DNA of 64,000 nucleotides, from assembly GCA_963664675.2 (NCBI GenBank), contig CAXXLB010000009.1, forward strand, positions 806,001 to 870,000, written 5' to 3'. Numbering within the stretch: the first letter of the stretch is position 1; each line of letters opens with the position of its first letter. A model generated the notes under the pieces. It did no database searches. It had not been told where the DNA came from and was given only the letters and a program-made list of their open reading frames with translations. This stretch comes from JASGMR01 sp963664675. GTDB lineage: Bacteria; Thermotogota; Thermotogae; Petrotogales; Kosmotogaceae. The position numbers were made by a program, and so were the translations under genes. This document shows positions 27,558-35,647 of this stretch, piece by piece.

Positions 27558-28488
27558 ATTTAAACCATTTGCCCCTGAAAAGTACAAAACCCAAAATAAC
27601 GGCCGTAGCAAATGAAATACTCATGGTTATTATAAATGCAAATGGGGAATTCTGCATGGGAAGAACTATATTCATTCCATATATTGAAGCGACCAAAGTT
27701 GGAATTTGAAGAATCAATGTAACTATTGTTAAGATCTTCATCACTAAATTCAGATTGTTTGAAATAACAGAACTGAAGGTTTCTAACATAACAGTCAATA
27801 TTTCCGAATAAATTTTCGACATTTCTATTGCTTGCTTATTATCGATTATTATATCTTCAAATAACCATTCATCTTCTTCGAAAAGCGTTAATATTTCAGC
27901 TTTTTGAAGTTTTCCGAACATTATATCATTGGTAGTTAACGACGTTTTAAAATAAACTAAAGACTTTTCATAATTCAGTAATCTTATTATTTCTTCATTT
28001 TTCGGGGTACCATGTAGCTGATTCTGGATTTCATCCGAAATTCTTTTTATTTCTTTCAAATATTTTAAATAATAAAGCGTAGCACGTTCTATAATTTTCA
28101 ACAAAAATTGATTATGTTTATTTGTTGAAAAATTCCTCGTTTTCTTACTCAGAAAATCGTTCAAAATATCATTTTGCTGCGATACTATAGTGATAAATGC
28201 ATCCGAAGTTATCACTATACCCATAGGAATACTCTTATATGGAACATCACTATCTTCATTATCAAATAAAGGGATTCGAAAAATAACATATATTATATCT
28301 TCATCTTTTTCAAATCTTGATCTCTCATCCGGGTCAAGAGAATCATAAATAAAATCCTCTTCAATATTCATAGACTTTAATAAATTAATCTCGTCTTCCT
28401 GAGGTTTTTCCACATATATCCAACACTTTTTTTTTGTTTCATCTACTCTTTTTAAAACACCCTCTTCAGTTTGAAAATATTTAATCAT
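27556..28488 (-). CDS. corA: CorA-family magnesium/divalent cation channel
   Basis: Homopentameric inner-membrane Mg2+ channel. Taking the ATG at 28488 (AGAGGT 7 bases upstream) gives 310 residues. An ATG at 28506 adds six residues but lacks a ribosome-binding site. The large N-terminal cytoplasmic domain is acidic and helical. Two C-terminal membrane helices hold the selectivity motif YGMN (in IYGMNIVLP), and the protein ends in basic residues (RGKWFK). It is a single gene, divergent from the ABC exporter. Confidence 0.92.
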   Translation of the reverse strand: MIKYFQTEEGVLKRVDETKKKCWIYVEKPQEDEINLLKSMNIEEDFIYDSLDPDERSRFEKDEDIIYVIFRIPLFDNEDSDVPYKSIPMGIVITSDAFITIVSQQNDILNDFLSKKTRNFSTNKHNQFLLKIIERATLYYLKYLKEIKRISDEIQNQLHGTPKNEEIIRLLNYEKSLVYFKTSLTTNDIMFGKLQKAEILTLFEEDEWLFEDIIIDNKQAIEMSKIYSEILTVMLETFSSVISNNLNLVMKILTIVTLILQIPTLVASIYGMNIVLPMQNSPFAFIITMSISFATAVILGFVLFRGKWFK

Positions 28489-28614
28489 TTCAATTACCTC
28501 TTCCATACAAATTTCTTGATATATTTTACCATGAAAAGCATTACGAAAGATTTATGTAAACTTTATAAATATTTTTTTAAAACCATTTGATTATGATAGT
28601 TACAAATTTTTTAT

Positions 28615-28643
28615 TTGACAAAACTAATTAAATATCATATTCT
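28615..28643 (+). promoter_or_regulatory. Sigma-70-type promoter of the ABC exporter gene
   Basis: Perfect TTGACA at 28615-28620, 17-base spacer, TATTCT at 28638-28643. It lies 31 bases before the TTG start. Confidence 0.8.
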
Positions 28644-28673
28644 TTATATTGATTTATAAATTGGAGGTAAATT

Positions 28674-30419
28674 TTGAAAAGATTCCATCTAATAAAAGAA
28701 TTCGTCAAATATTATAAGCCACATACGAAATTATTCATTTTAGATATGGTATGTGCTTTCCTGATTTCAGGAATAGATCTAGTCTTCCCAAGTTTTACCA
28801 AATTAGCTTTAGACGATTATATACCCAATTCTAAAATGAAAAATCTTTTAATAACCGCAATCATTTTGATCGTCCTCTTTTCATTCAGGGCAATTTTTAA
28901 CTACATAGTTAATTACTGGGGACACGTTGTTGGAGTCAGAATGGAATACGACATGAGAAAAAAAATATTTTCCCATCTTCAGACGCTTTCCTTCAGCTAT
29001 TTTGATAAAGTCAGAACGGGGAAAATAATGTCGAGAATAATAAACGATTTAAGAGAAATAGCAGAACTCGCTCATCATGGTCCTGAAGACCTCTTTATTT
29101 CCGCCGTGATCTTTTTAGGATCGTTCATTATATTAATTCAAACAAATGTATTGCTAACAATAATGGTTTTCGCATATGTTCCTATAATGTTGTGGTATGG
29201 AATATGGGCACGCAAAAATATGTCAAAGGCCTTTAAAAAGGTAAGAAAAAAGATTGCCAATGTCAATGCTCAGCTTGAAAACAGCATTTCCGGAATCAGA
29301 GTTTCACAATCATTCACTAATGAAGATTTTGAAAGCCAAAAATTTGATTACGGTAATATTGAATTTAAAGAAGCCAGAGAATATGCCTATAAAGCTATGT
29401 CTCAAATGATGACAGGCATTAATTTTCTTTCAAATCTATTAAAAGTAACTGTTCTGGGTCTGGGAGGTTATTTTACATTCAAAGGATATATATCACTGGG
29501 AACATTCGTCGCGTTTTTCCTCTATATCGAATTATTCTTACAACCGGTCAGAAGAATGATGCAGTTTTCCCAACAATTTGAAGCCGGTATGGCGGGATTT
29601 GAGAGATATGTTGAAATAATGAATATAAAACCCGAAATAATCGATGGGCCCAATGCGATAAAATTGAACAAAATAAAAGGAAATATTATTTTTGATAATG
29701 TCTCTTTTTCTTATGAAAAAGGAAAGCCAGTGGTTTCAAATATTAATTTCAATATTGAAAGTGGAAAAAACATCGCTCTTGTCGGCCCATCGGGAGGCGG
29801 GAAAACTACGATTTGTCATTTAATACCAAGATTTTACGATGTTGATTCCGGTTCAATATTTATTGATAATATAGATATAAGAAAAATAAAATTGGAATCG
29901 CTCAGAGGTGCCATAGGGTTTGTCCAACAGGATGTTTTCTTATTTGCAGGTACAATCAGAGATAATATTTCATATGGTAAAGGTAATGCAACCGATGATG
30001 AAGTAATAGAAGCCGCAAAAAAGGCTGAGATTCATGACTTTATAATGACTTTAGATAACGGCTATGATACGTACATTGGAGAACGCGGCGTGTTATTATC
30101 CGGAGGTCAAAAACAAAGAATATCCATAGCCAGAGTTTTTTTAAAGAACCCCCCGATTTTAATATTAGATGAAGCAACATCCGCTCTGGATAGCGAAACA
30201 GAATTAAAAATTCAAAAATCATTCGAAGAGCTTTCAAAGGGACGTACTACTCTGGTAATTGCTCATAGACTATCAACCATAAAGAACGCGGACGAGATAC
30301 TTGTTATCACAGAAAAGGGTATAATCGAAAGAGGAAGTCACGAAGAATTAATGACCAATCACAGTCATTATGAAATGCTTTATAAATCTCAATTTAAAGG
30401 TTATATTCCAGATTTATGA
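28674..30419 (+). CDS. MsbA/multidrug-type ABC exporter
   Basis: Half-transporter of the type I exporter fold, 581 residues with its own six-helix membrane domain (about 15-310) and ATPase (335-575). Walker A is GPSGGGKTT, the signature is LLSGGQKQRISIARV, Walker B is ILILDEATSALD and the switch His is in IAHRLST. The coupling loops YDMRKKIFSHLQTLSFSYF and GKIMSRIINDL are typical. TTG start after GGAGGT. It could flip lipids, like MsbA, or export drugs or peptides. The sequence does not decide, though the other envelope genes in the window make a lipid role worth testing. Its stop overlaps the next gene. Confidence 0.88.
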   Translation: MKRFHLIKEFVKYYKPHTKLFILDMVCAFLISGIDLVFPSFTKLALDDYIPNSKMKNLLITAIILIVLFSFRAIFNYIVNYWGHVVGVRMEYDMRKKIFSHLQTLSFSYFDKVRTGKIMSRIINDLREIAELAHHGPEDLFISAVIFLGSFIILIQTNVLLTIMVFAYVPIMLWYGIWARKNMSKAFKKVRKKIANVNAQLENSISGIRVSQSFTNEDFESQKFDYGNIEFKEAREYAYKAMSQMMTGINFLSNLLKVTVLGLGGYFTFKGYISLGTFVAFFLYIELFLQPVRRMMQFSQQFEAGMAGFERYVEIMNIKPEIIDGPNAIKLNKIKGNIIFDNVSFSYEKGKPVVSNINFNIESGKNIALVGPSGGGKTTICHLIPRFYDVDSGSIFIDNIDIRKIKLESLRGAIGFVQQDVFLFAGTIRDNISYGKGNATDDEVIEAAKKAEIHDFIMTLDNGYDTYIGERGVLLSGGQKQRISIARVFLKNPPILILDEATSALDSETELKIQKSFEELSKGRTTLVIAHRLSTIKNADEILVITEKGIIERGSHEELMTNHSHYEMLYKSQFKGYIPDL

Positions 30420-31246
30420 TGAAAATTGCAGTGATAGGTAACATAAATTTTGACGTAAATGCAATTAGTTCTATTTCTGAAAATACTGAAGAGAACAGAA
30501 TAAAAGAAATAAAAATTTCTCTGGGAGGTACTGCAGCGAATACTGCAATTTCTCTTTCAAATCTGGGTATCGATGTCGATATATACGGCGCTGTAGGAAA
30601 TGATGAATTAGGGAAAATTTTGATTCAAAAATTAAACAAATATAAAATAAATACGGAATTTATAACAATAAAAGATGAAATTAAAACAGGTTTTTGCTTT
30701 ATTGATGTTAAAAAAGACGGCCGGCGACATTTATCAACCTATCGCGGAGCCAATGAAGAGTATTTTCCGGACTTAAAAAAGAAATACGATCTCATTCATC
30801 TTGCAGGACTCAGCACTATTCAGGCGGAATACATTTTGAATCAAAAAGCCAAATATGAAGAAGCCAGTTATAATCCGGGTGGTATAGTTACATTCGAACA
30901 ATCAGAAAATATAATGAATTTATCTAAAAGAATTGATATACTCATATTCAATGAAGAAGAGCATAATCACTTCAAAAAAATCGGAATTTCAAAATCAAAA
31001 ATTCTGATAAAAACATTGGGCGCAAACGGTTCCAAGGCCAATGAATATATTGCAAAACCATTTAAAACAAAAGTTATAGATACCACAGGTGCCGGCGATG
31101 CATTCAATGCGGGATTTTTGTTTTCACATGTGCTCGGCAATGACCTTTATGATTGTCTGTTGTTTGGAAACAAACTAGGGGCTTACATTTGTGGGCATCA
31201 GGGAGCGAATTCATCTTTCACTTTAAATGAAATAAAAAATTTCTAA
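30416..31246 (+). CDS. PfkB-family sugar or nucleoside kinase
   Basis: Ribokinase-fold kinase, 276 residues, beginning at the ATGATG that overlaps the exporter stop. PfkB signature 1 is GGTAANTAISLSNLG (residues 39-53). Signature 2 is DTTGAGDAFNAGF (about 222-234), with the catalytic Asp in GAGDAF. The substrate specificity of this family cannot be called from motifs; ribose, fructose, adenosine and 2-keto-3-deoxygluconate kinases are all related. It is somewhat short for the family. Confidence 0.85.
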   Translation: MMKIAVIGNINFDVNAISSISENTEENRIKEIKISLGGTAANTAISLSNLGIDVDIYGAVGNDELGKILIQKLNKYKINTEFITIKDEIKTGFCFIDVKKDGRRHLSTYRGANEEYFPDLKKKYDLIHLAGLSTIQAEYILNQKAKYEEASYNPGGIVTFEQSENIMNLSKRIDILIFNEEEHNHFKKIGISKSKILIKTLGANGSKANEYIAKPFKTKVIDTTGAGDAFNAGFLFSHVLGNDLYDCLLFGNKLGAYICGHQGANSSFTLNEIKNF

Positions 31247-31271
31247 TTTCCAAAATTTTCAAATTTACTCC

Positions 31272-31301
31272 TTGACTTTAACCGTTTTTATGTAGTATTA
31301 T
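31272..31301 (+). promoter_or_regulatory. Promoter of the aromatic amino acid operon
   Basis: TTGACT at 31272-31277, 18-base spacer, TATTAT at 31296-31301. It lies 31 bases before the leader peptide ATG. Confidence 0.75.
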
Positions 31302-31331
31302 TAATTCAATAAAAATTTAGAGGTTTTAATT

Positions 31332-31388
31332 ATGAAGAAAAATTATGGTTTTTTTGCTTACTTTTATATAAACAGTACTTATCGGTGA
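31332..31388 (+). CDS. Phe/Tyr-rich attenuator leader peptide
   Basis: An 18-residue frame, MKKNYGFFAYFYINSTYR, with AGAGGT upstream. Seven of 18 residues are Phe or Tyr, clustered at positions 5-12. It ends just where a set of competing hairpins begins, and it precedes chorismate mutase and prephenate dehydrogenase, the Tyr/Phe branch of the pathway. This is the arrangement of ribosome-mediated attenuation as in pheA leaders. Stalling at scarce aromatic tRNAs would be sensed here. The mechanism is inferred from the sequence. Confidence 0.8.
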   Translation: MKKNYGFFAYFYINSTYR

Positions 31389-31465
31389 ATATTTATCCCG
31401 GTAAGTGCTGTTTTGCTTACCGGAGACAAACAAAGAAGGGTCTCCTTGGCGGAGATCCTTTTTTT
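31373..31465 (+). promoter_or_regulatory. Transcription attenuator with five competing segments
   Basis: Segment 1 (31373-31385) pairs with segment 2 (31398-31410) over 13 bp with two G-U pairs. Segment 2 (31398-31405) instead pairs perfectly with segment 3 (31416-31423). Segment 3 (31422-31427) can pair with segment 4 (31440-31445). Segment 4 (31438-31445) with segment 5 (31451-31458) makes a GC-rich terminator ending in seven T (31459-31465). Pairings 1:2 plus 3:4 prevent the terminator; 2:3 permits it. A ribosome covering segment 1 (efficient translation) would favour termination. A ribosome stalled at the early Phe/Tyr codons leaves segment 1 free and favours readthrough. Confidence 0.75.
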
Positions 31466-31482
31466 ATTATATTGGAGGAAAT

Positions 31483-31848
31483 ATGTTTGAAGCAATAAGA
31501 GGGGCTACATCACTTGAAGCTGACTGCCCAAAGGAAATAATTGATAAATCAAAAGAATTAATCGAAAATATTGTCAGACAAAATAAAATAAACAGGATAA
31601 TTTCGGTAATCGTATCCGTTACAAATGATATTGAATCATTCAACCCGGCTACTGTAATAAGAAAATATTTGAATATTGATAATCTTTCAATAATGTGTTT
31701 TCAGGAAGCATATTTTACCAATTCTCCTGAAAAAATCATAAGAATAATAGTCAATTGCGAATCTGATACTAAAAAATTTGTTTATCTTCACAGGGCAGCT
31801 AATTTAAGGAAAAATGCTCTGGAGAAATTCAACAGAGAAAGTGTATGA
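31483..31848 (+). CDS. aroH: Chorismate mutase, AroH type
   Basis: Converts chorismate to prephenate. The 121 residues have the monofunctional AroH fold features of Bacillus: AIRGATSLEADC at the start, RIISVIVSVTNDIESFNPATVIR, IMCFQEAYF, and RIIVNCESD. The start is the ATG at 31483 with GGAGG upstream. A longer frame to 31405 would run through the attenuator and is rejected. It overlaps tyrA by 4 bases (ATGA). It is controlled by the upstream leader peptide and attenuator. Confidence 0.92.
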   Translation: MFEAIRGATSLEADCPKEIIDKSKELIENIVRQNKINRIISVIVSVTNDIESFNPATVIRKYLNIDNLSIMCFQEAYFTNSPEKIIRIIVNCESDTKKFVYLHRAANLRKNALEKFNRESV

Positions 31849-32594
31849 GAATTTCGATTTTTGGAGGTGGAACAATAGGAGGATCAATGGCATTAAAACT
31901 TAAATCTGAAAATATTTGGGTAGAAGTTAATGATCCTGATATCGAAATAAATAAAAGATTGAAAGAACTCAATATCGAAACTTTTAAAAATATCCCAATA
32001 GGAGATTTGGTAGTAATTTGTACTCCTATGAATGTTGAGGAAAAAATAATTAAAAATTACAGTTTTGACACACCTGTTATTGATGTAGCAAGTGTTATGA
32101 AACCAATGTTTGATTTAGCAAAAAATCTTGATATCGACTGGATATCCGGACATCCAATGGCTGGTAATGAATATTCAGGATATTTGGGTTGGAACATTCA
32201 GTTATTTGATGAAAAAATATTTTTTCTTTCAAAAAACGAACGAATAAGTGAAAAAAAAATGAAAATTATAGAAGAATTTGTTAAAAAACTTGGCTCTTAT
32301 CCAAAATGGATTACGCCGGAAAAACACGACTTTATTTTATCAAAAATAAGTCATACAACATATTTTATTTCATGTACCGCAAAAAAAATTGGAAATGAAT
32401 TCAGCAATTTTTCTGGTCCCGGTTATAAATCTACATCCAGATTAAGTAATCAGAACAAAGAAATGGTGTTGGAAATAGTAAAAAAGAACAAGATGAATAT
32501 TTTACAGGATTTAAAAAAATCTATTGATTATTTAAACGAAGTTTCTTTGTTAATTCAATCGAACCAAATTGAAAAACTGGCAAAAATTCTTTAA
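31845..32594 (+). CDS. tyrA: Prephenate dehydrogenase
   Basis: Oxidises prephenate to 4-hydroxyphenylpyruvate for tyrosine synthesis. The 249 residues carry an N-terminal Rossmann motif (ISIFGGGTIGGSMALKL) and the substrate-site motif GHPMAGNEYSG near residues 105-115. The helical C-terminal dimer domain includes KISHTTYFIS and GPGYKSTSRL. It lacks an ACT domain and is shorter than most TyrA (about 280-370), so feedback control may rest on the attenuator rather than on the enzyme. It is translationally coupled to aroH. Confidence 0.9.
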   Translation: MRISIFGGGTIGGSMALKLKSENIWVEVNDPDIEINKRLKELNIETFKNIPIGDLVVICTPMNVEEKIIKNYSFDTPVIDVASVMKPMFDLAKNLDIDWISGHPMAGNEYSGYLGWNIQLFDEKIFFLSKNERISEKKMKIIEEFVKKLGSYPKWITPEKHDFILSKISHTTYFISCTAKKIGNEFSNFSGPGYKSTSRLSNQNKEMVLEIVKKNKMNILQDLKKSIDYLNEVSLLIQSNQIEKLAKIL

Positions 32595-32612
32595 ATATTG
32601 GAGGTGGAAAAA

Positions 32613-33614
32613 GTGAAAAGAAACATAATAATGTTACTATTGGTAGCATTAATAATGGGAACAATAGTGATGGGAGCGTACCCGGACAAGCCCATAACAC
32701 TGGTAGTACCATGGAGTGCAGGAGGGATAACGGACAGAGTATCCAGAGTACTTGCACCACTCATGGAAAAAGAGATCGGAGAGGCGATAACCGTTTTCAA
32801 CCAGCCGGGAGCATCCGGAGCAATAGGAACGGATTACGTACTCAAAAAGCCTGCGGACGGTTATACAATACTATTCTCAGCAGAAACACCCGGGATATTC
32901 CAGGTAATGGGAATAAGTGATGCCAGCTTTGAGGATTTCGATCCGGTAGTCATGATATCACAGGACACAAAAATAGTAGTCGTTCCCAAGAACTCACCAT
33001 ACAAAACATTCGAAGAACTCGTGGCAGCAATAGAAGAAAACCCGGGTAAAATAAAATTATCATACTCAGGACCGGGCGCCAGCGGACACATACAGGGCTT
33101 ACTGTTCAACCAGGTAGGATTGAAAGTGAATGCCATACCATTCGGTGGAGGAGCACCTGCAATGACAGCCACAATAGGAGGACAGGTTGACTTCACATTC
33201 GGTAACGTTGGAACAACATTGCAATACATACTCAACGGAGACCTGAAAGCACTGGCAGTATTCTCACCTGAACCTGTGGAAATACTACCCGAAGTACCAT
33301 CGATGGTAGATGCGTTACCGGAACTGGAACCATATCTGTTACTCAGATTCCCGAACTGTCTGCTCGTAAAGAAAGGAACATCCGACGAAGTAAAAGAAAA
33401 AATACTCGAAGCAGCACTCGCAGCTATGGAAACAGAAACATGGAAAAACTTCTGTGAATCCAACAACTACGAAATACTGAGTTACTTACAGGGAGAAGAC
33501 GTTGCGAAATACTGGAAAGACTGGACATCACTCTCTGCATGGTTACTGGATGATGCAGGAGCAACACAGAAAAGTCCGGCAGACTTTGGAATAAAAAGAC
33601 TGGGAGAAGAATAA
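32613..33614 (+). CDS. TTT transporter substrate-binding protein (TctC/Bug family)
   Basis: Periplasmic receptor of a tripartite tricarboxylate transporter. The GTG at 32613 follows GGAGGTG by 6 bases; a TTG at 32598 is rejected because it overlaps that site. The 333 residues begin with a signal peptide (about 1-22, ending VMGA). The family core KPITLVVPWSAGGITDR, the central SGPGASGHIQGLLF and the IPFGGGAPAMTATIGGQ region follow. Bug proteins bind carboxylates, but ligands vary widely. The gene has higher G+C and codon use unlike its neighbours, a trait shared with the next two genes. An 8-bp hairpin follows the stop. Confidence 0.9.
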   Translation: MKRNIIMLLLVALIMGTIVMGAYPDKPITLVVPWSAGGITDRVSRVLAPLMEKEIGEAITVFNQPGASGAIGTDYVLKKPADGYTILFSAETPGIFQVMGISDASFEDFDPVVMISQDTKIVVVPKNSPYKTFEELVAAIEENPGKIKLSYSGPGASGHIQGLLFNQVGLKVNAIPFGGGAPAMTATIGGQVDFTFGNVGTTLQYILNGDLKALAVFSPEPVEILPEVPSMVDALPELEPYLLLRFPNCLLVKKGTSDEVKEKILEAALAAMETETWKNFCESNNYEILSYLQGEDVAKYWKDWTSLSAWLLDDAGATQKSPADFGIKRLGEE

Positions 33615-33621
33615 AACAAAA

Positions 33622-33642
33622 GCGAGGGTATAACACCCTCGC
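33622..33642 (+). terminator. Intercistronic hairpin after the TTT binding-protein gene
   Basis: A perfect 8-bp stem (GCGAGGGT with ACCCTCGC) and 5-base loop are followed only by ATTTCATT, not a solid T-run. It is probably an mRNA stabiliser or partial terminator inside the operon. Confidence 0.65.
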
Positions 33643-33670
33643 ATTTCATTACAAATCGGGGGGATAAAAA

Positions 33671-34153
33671 ATGAAAAAAGGCAGCAGGTTCAGGTTAAAT
33701 GGAGAAATCATAGAAAGCATAATATTCATCATACTGGGATTGTTCATAATGATTTCTGCATTGAACATGAATACATATGGTTCATGGGCACTTGCACCGG
33801 GACTGTTTCCACTGATAATCTCCATATTACTTCTTTTCCTCTCTCTATCGCTATTTTTGCAGGGAGTAAAGAAAAACAAAAAAGAGACTGAAGGAACAGG
33901 AGAAAAAAAGAAAGAAAAGACTGAAGAAGACAAAATAAACTGGATAGGAGTACTGTTCGTATTCGGATTCAGCTTACTCTACTGCTTCGCATTACCTATC
34001 ATACATTTCATACCCACATCACTGATATACCTTGCGGTTATGATGTTTTTCCTCAAGGAGAAGAGATGGTGGCTGGTAGGAATAATAACAGCAGCAACAA
34101 CATTCGGACTGTACTACTTCTTTGGGATACTTCTCAAAGTAATACTTCCATAA
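33671..34153 (+). CDS. TTT transporter small membrane subunit (TctB)
   Basis: 160 residues with four hydrophobic segments: IIESIIFIILGLFIMISALN, LAPGLFPLIISILLLFLSL, a pair around WIGVLFVFGFSLLYCFALP, and the C-terminal region. A Lys/Glu-rich cytoplasmic loop lies in the middle (about 75-95). This is the normal TctB pattern and length. ATG with GGGGGG upstream. It sits between the receptor and the large TctA subunit. Confidence 0.88.
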   Translation: MKKGSRFRLNGEIIESIIFIILGLFIMISALNMNTYGSWALAPGLFPLIISILLLFLSLSLFLQGVKKNKKETEGTGEKKKEKTEEDKINWIGVLFVFGFSLLYCFALPIIHFIPTSLIYLAVMMFFLKEKRWWLVGIITAATTFGLYYFFGILLKVILP

Positions 34154-34165
34154 GGAGATGAGGAA

Positions 34166-35647
34166 ATGCTTGAATTCTTATCATCAATAGACATAAGTTT
34201 CATATTACTGGTGGCATTGGGATCATTCACAGGACTGATAGTCGGAGCGATGCCGGGATTATCGGTAACGATGGCAACCGCCCTGTTGGTATCCGTAACA
34301 TTCACCTGGACGGTCAACAATGCGATAGGAATGATAATGGGAGTGTACGTTGTAGGAGTATTCTCAGGAGCTGTCACGGCGATACTTGTGAACATACCCG
34401 GAGCACCCGCTTCCGTTGCGACAACACTGGACGGATTTCCAATGACCAAAAAGGGAGAAGCAAAAAAAGCACTCAAGACAGCGACGATATACTCATTCAT
34501 GGGATCGGTTGTTGGAATGGTGATACTCGCCCTCGTGGCACACCCCGTGACGAAAATAGCGCTCATGTTCTCACCTATGGATTACTTTCTGCTCGCTTTG
34601 TTCGGACTGACGACGGTCGGATCACTCACATCAAAGAACTTCATAAAGGGACTCATAAGTGCGGCACTCGGAGTATTCCTGGGAATGATTGGAATGGACC
34701 CTATAATGGGAATGGGAAGATTCACATACGGATCGATGAATCTCCTTTCGGGAATACCACTTATAGCAGCACTTATTGGATTGTTCGGATTCTCAGAAAT
34801 ACTCATTCAGGTCTCAGACAAAAGCATGAAACCGATATCTCATAACATAGAGAAAGGAAAGATAAGCACGAAGAAACTCCTGAAATATTTTCCGCTGGGA
34901 CTGTTCTCTGCACTCATAGGAACGGTGATAGGAGCATTACCCGGAGCCGGAGGACCGGTTGCCTCGCTGATAGCATATGACCAGGCGAAGAAAACAACCA
35001 AGAATCCACCCGTACCCTTTGGTGAAGGAGCGGTTGAAGGAATAGTCGCCAGTGAATCGGCGAACAATGCATGTATAGGTGGAGCGTTGATACCGATGCT
35101 CACACTTGGAATACCCGGAGATGCGGTAACCGCAGTAATAATATCCGCTCTCTATGTGCATAATCTCCAACCCGGCCCACTTCTATTCACACAGACACCT
35201 GATCTTTTCTACACATTACTGATCGGAGGATTCATAGGATGTATCATGATACTGGTTCTTGGATTCACAATAGCACCACAACTTGCAAAGATAGTTCTGA
35301 TACCCAAGAAGATATTACTGCCACTCGTGGCGATACTGTGTGTGATAGGAGCATATGCGATAAGCGGAAAAGTATACGATGTATTACTGATGATATTATT
35401 CGGATTTGCAGGATTCATAATGAAGAAGAGAGGATATTCCGTGGCACCTATGGTACTCGGACTGGTACTTGGAAAGATGATGGATGAGAACTTCAGAAGA
35501 GCCGTTTCACTCGCTCAATATGAAGATAATCCGGTGATGGCTATGTTCTCCAGCCCTATAAGCATCGTTCTCGTCTGTCTCGTTGTTCTTTCTCTTCTTT
35601 CCAATCTCCCCGCTTTTAAAAAGTTGTTCAGGGGTAAAAGAAAATGA
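34166..35647 (+). CDS. TTT transporter large membrane subunit (TctA)
   Basis: 493 residues with about 11-12 membrane helices. The family signature GAMPGLSVTMATALL lies near residue 28, and IPGAPASVATTLDGFPMTKKGEA near 77-99 (key residues P78, G79, D89 and the KKGEA end). The second repeat is at GALPGAGGPVASLIAYDQAK, with ESANNACIGGALIPMLTLGIPGD following. This subunit carries substrate across the membrane with an ion gradient. The gene is clearly richer in G+C than its surroundings (one counted line, 34381-34440, has 33 G+C in 60). Its stop overlaps the amidohydrolase start. Confidence 0.93.
   Translation: MLEFLSSIDISFILLVALGSFTGLIVGAMPGLSVTMATALLVSVTFTWTVNNAIGMIMGVYVVGVFSGAVTAILVNIPGAPASVATTLDGFPMTKKGEAKKALKTATIYSFMGSVVGMVILALVAHPVTKIALMFSPMDYFLLALFGLTTVGSLTSKNFIKGLISAALGVFLGMIGMDPIMGMGRFTYGSMNLLSGIPLIAALIGLFGFSEILIQVSDKSMKPISHNIEKGKISTKKLLKYFPLGLFSALIGTVIGALPGAGGPVASLIAYDQAKKTTKNPPVPFGEGAVEGIVASESANNACIGGALIPMLTLGIPGDAVTAVIISALYVHNLQPGPLLFTQTPDLFYTLLIGGFIGCIMILVLGFTIAPQLAKIVLIPKKILLPLVAILCVIGAYAISGKVYDVLLMILFGFAGFIMKKRGYSVAPMVLGLVLGKMMDENFRRAVSLAQYEDNPVMAMFSSPISIVLVCLVVLSLLSNLPAFKKLFRGKRK

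Noticed and set aside
31405..31482. N-terminal extension of chorismate mutase
   Set aside because: It would translate through the attenuator and the terminator; the ATG at 31483 has a proper GGAGG and a normal family N-terminus.
32861..33466. A 201-residue minus-strand frame inside the TTT receptor gene
   Set aside because: It is a shadow caused by the higher G+C and codon bias of that gene; no homology, promoter or ribosome-binding site.
34114..35487. Multiple frames on both strands inside TctA
   Set aside because: Same cause; the TctA motifs in the main frame are unambiguous.
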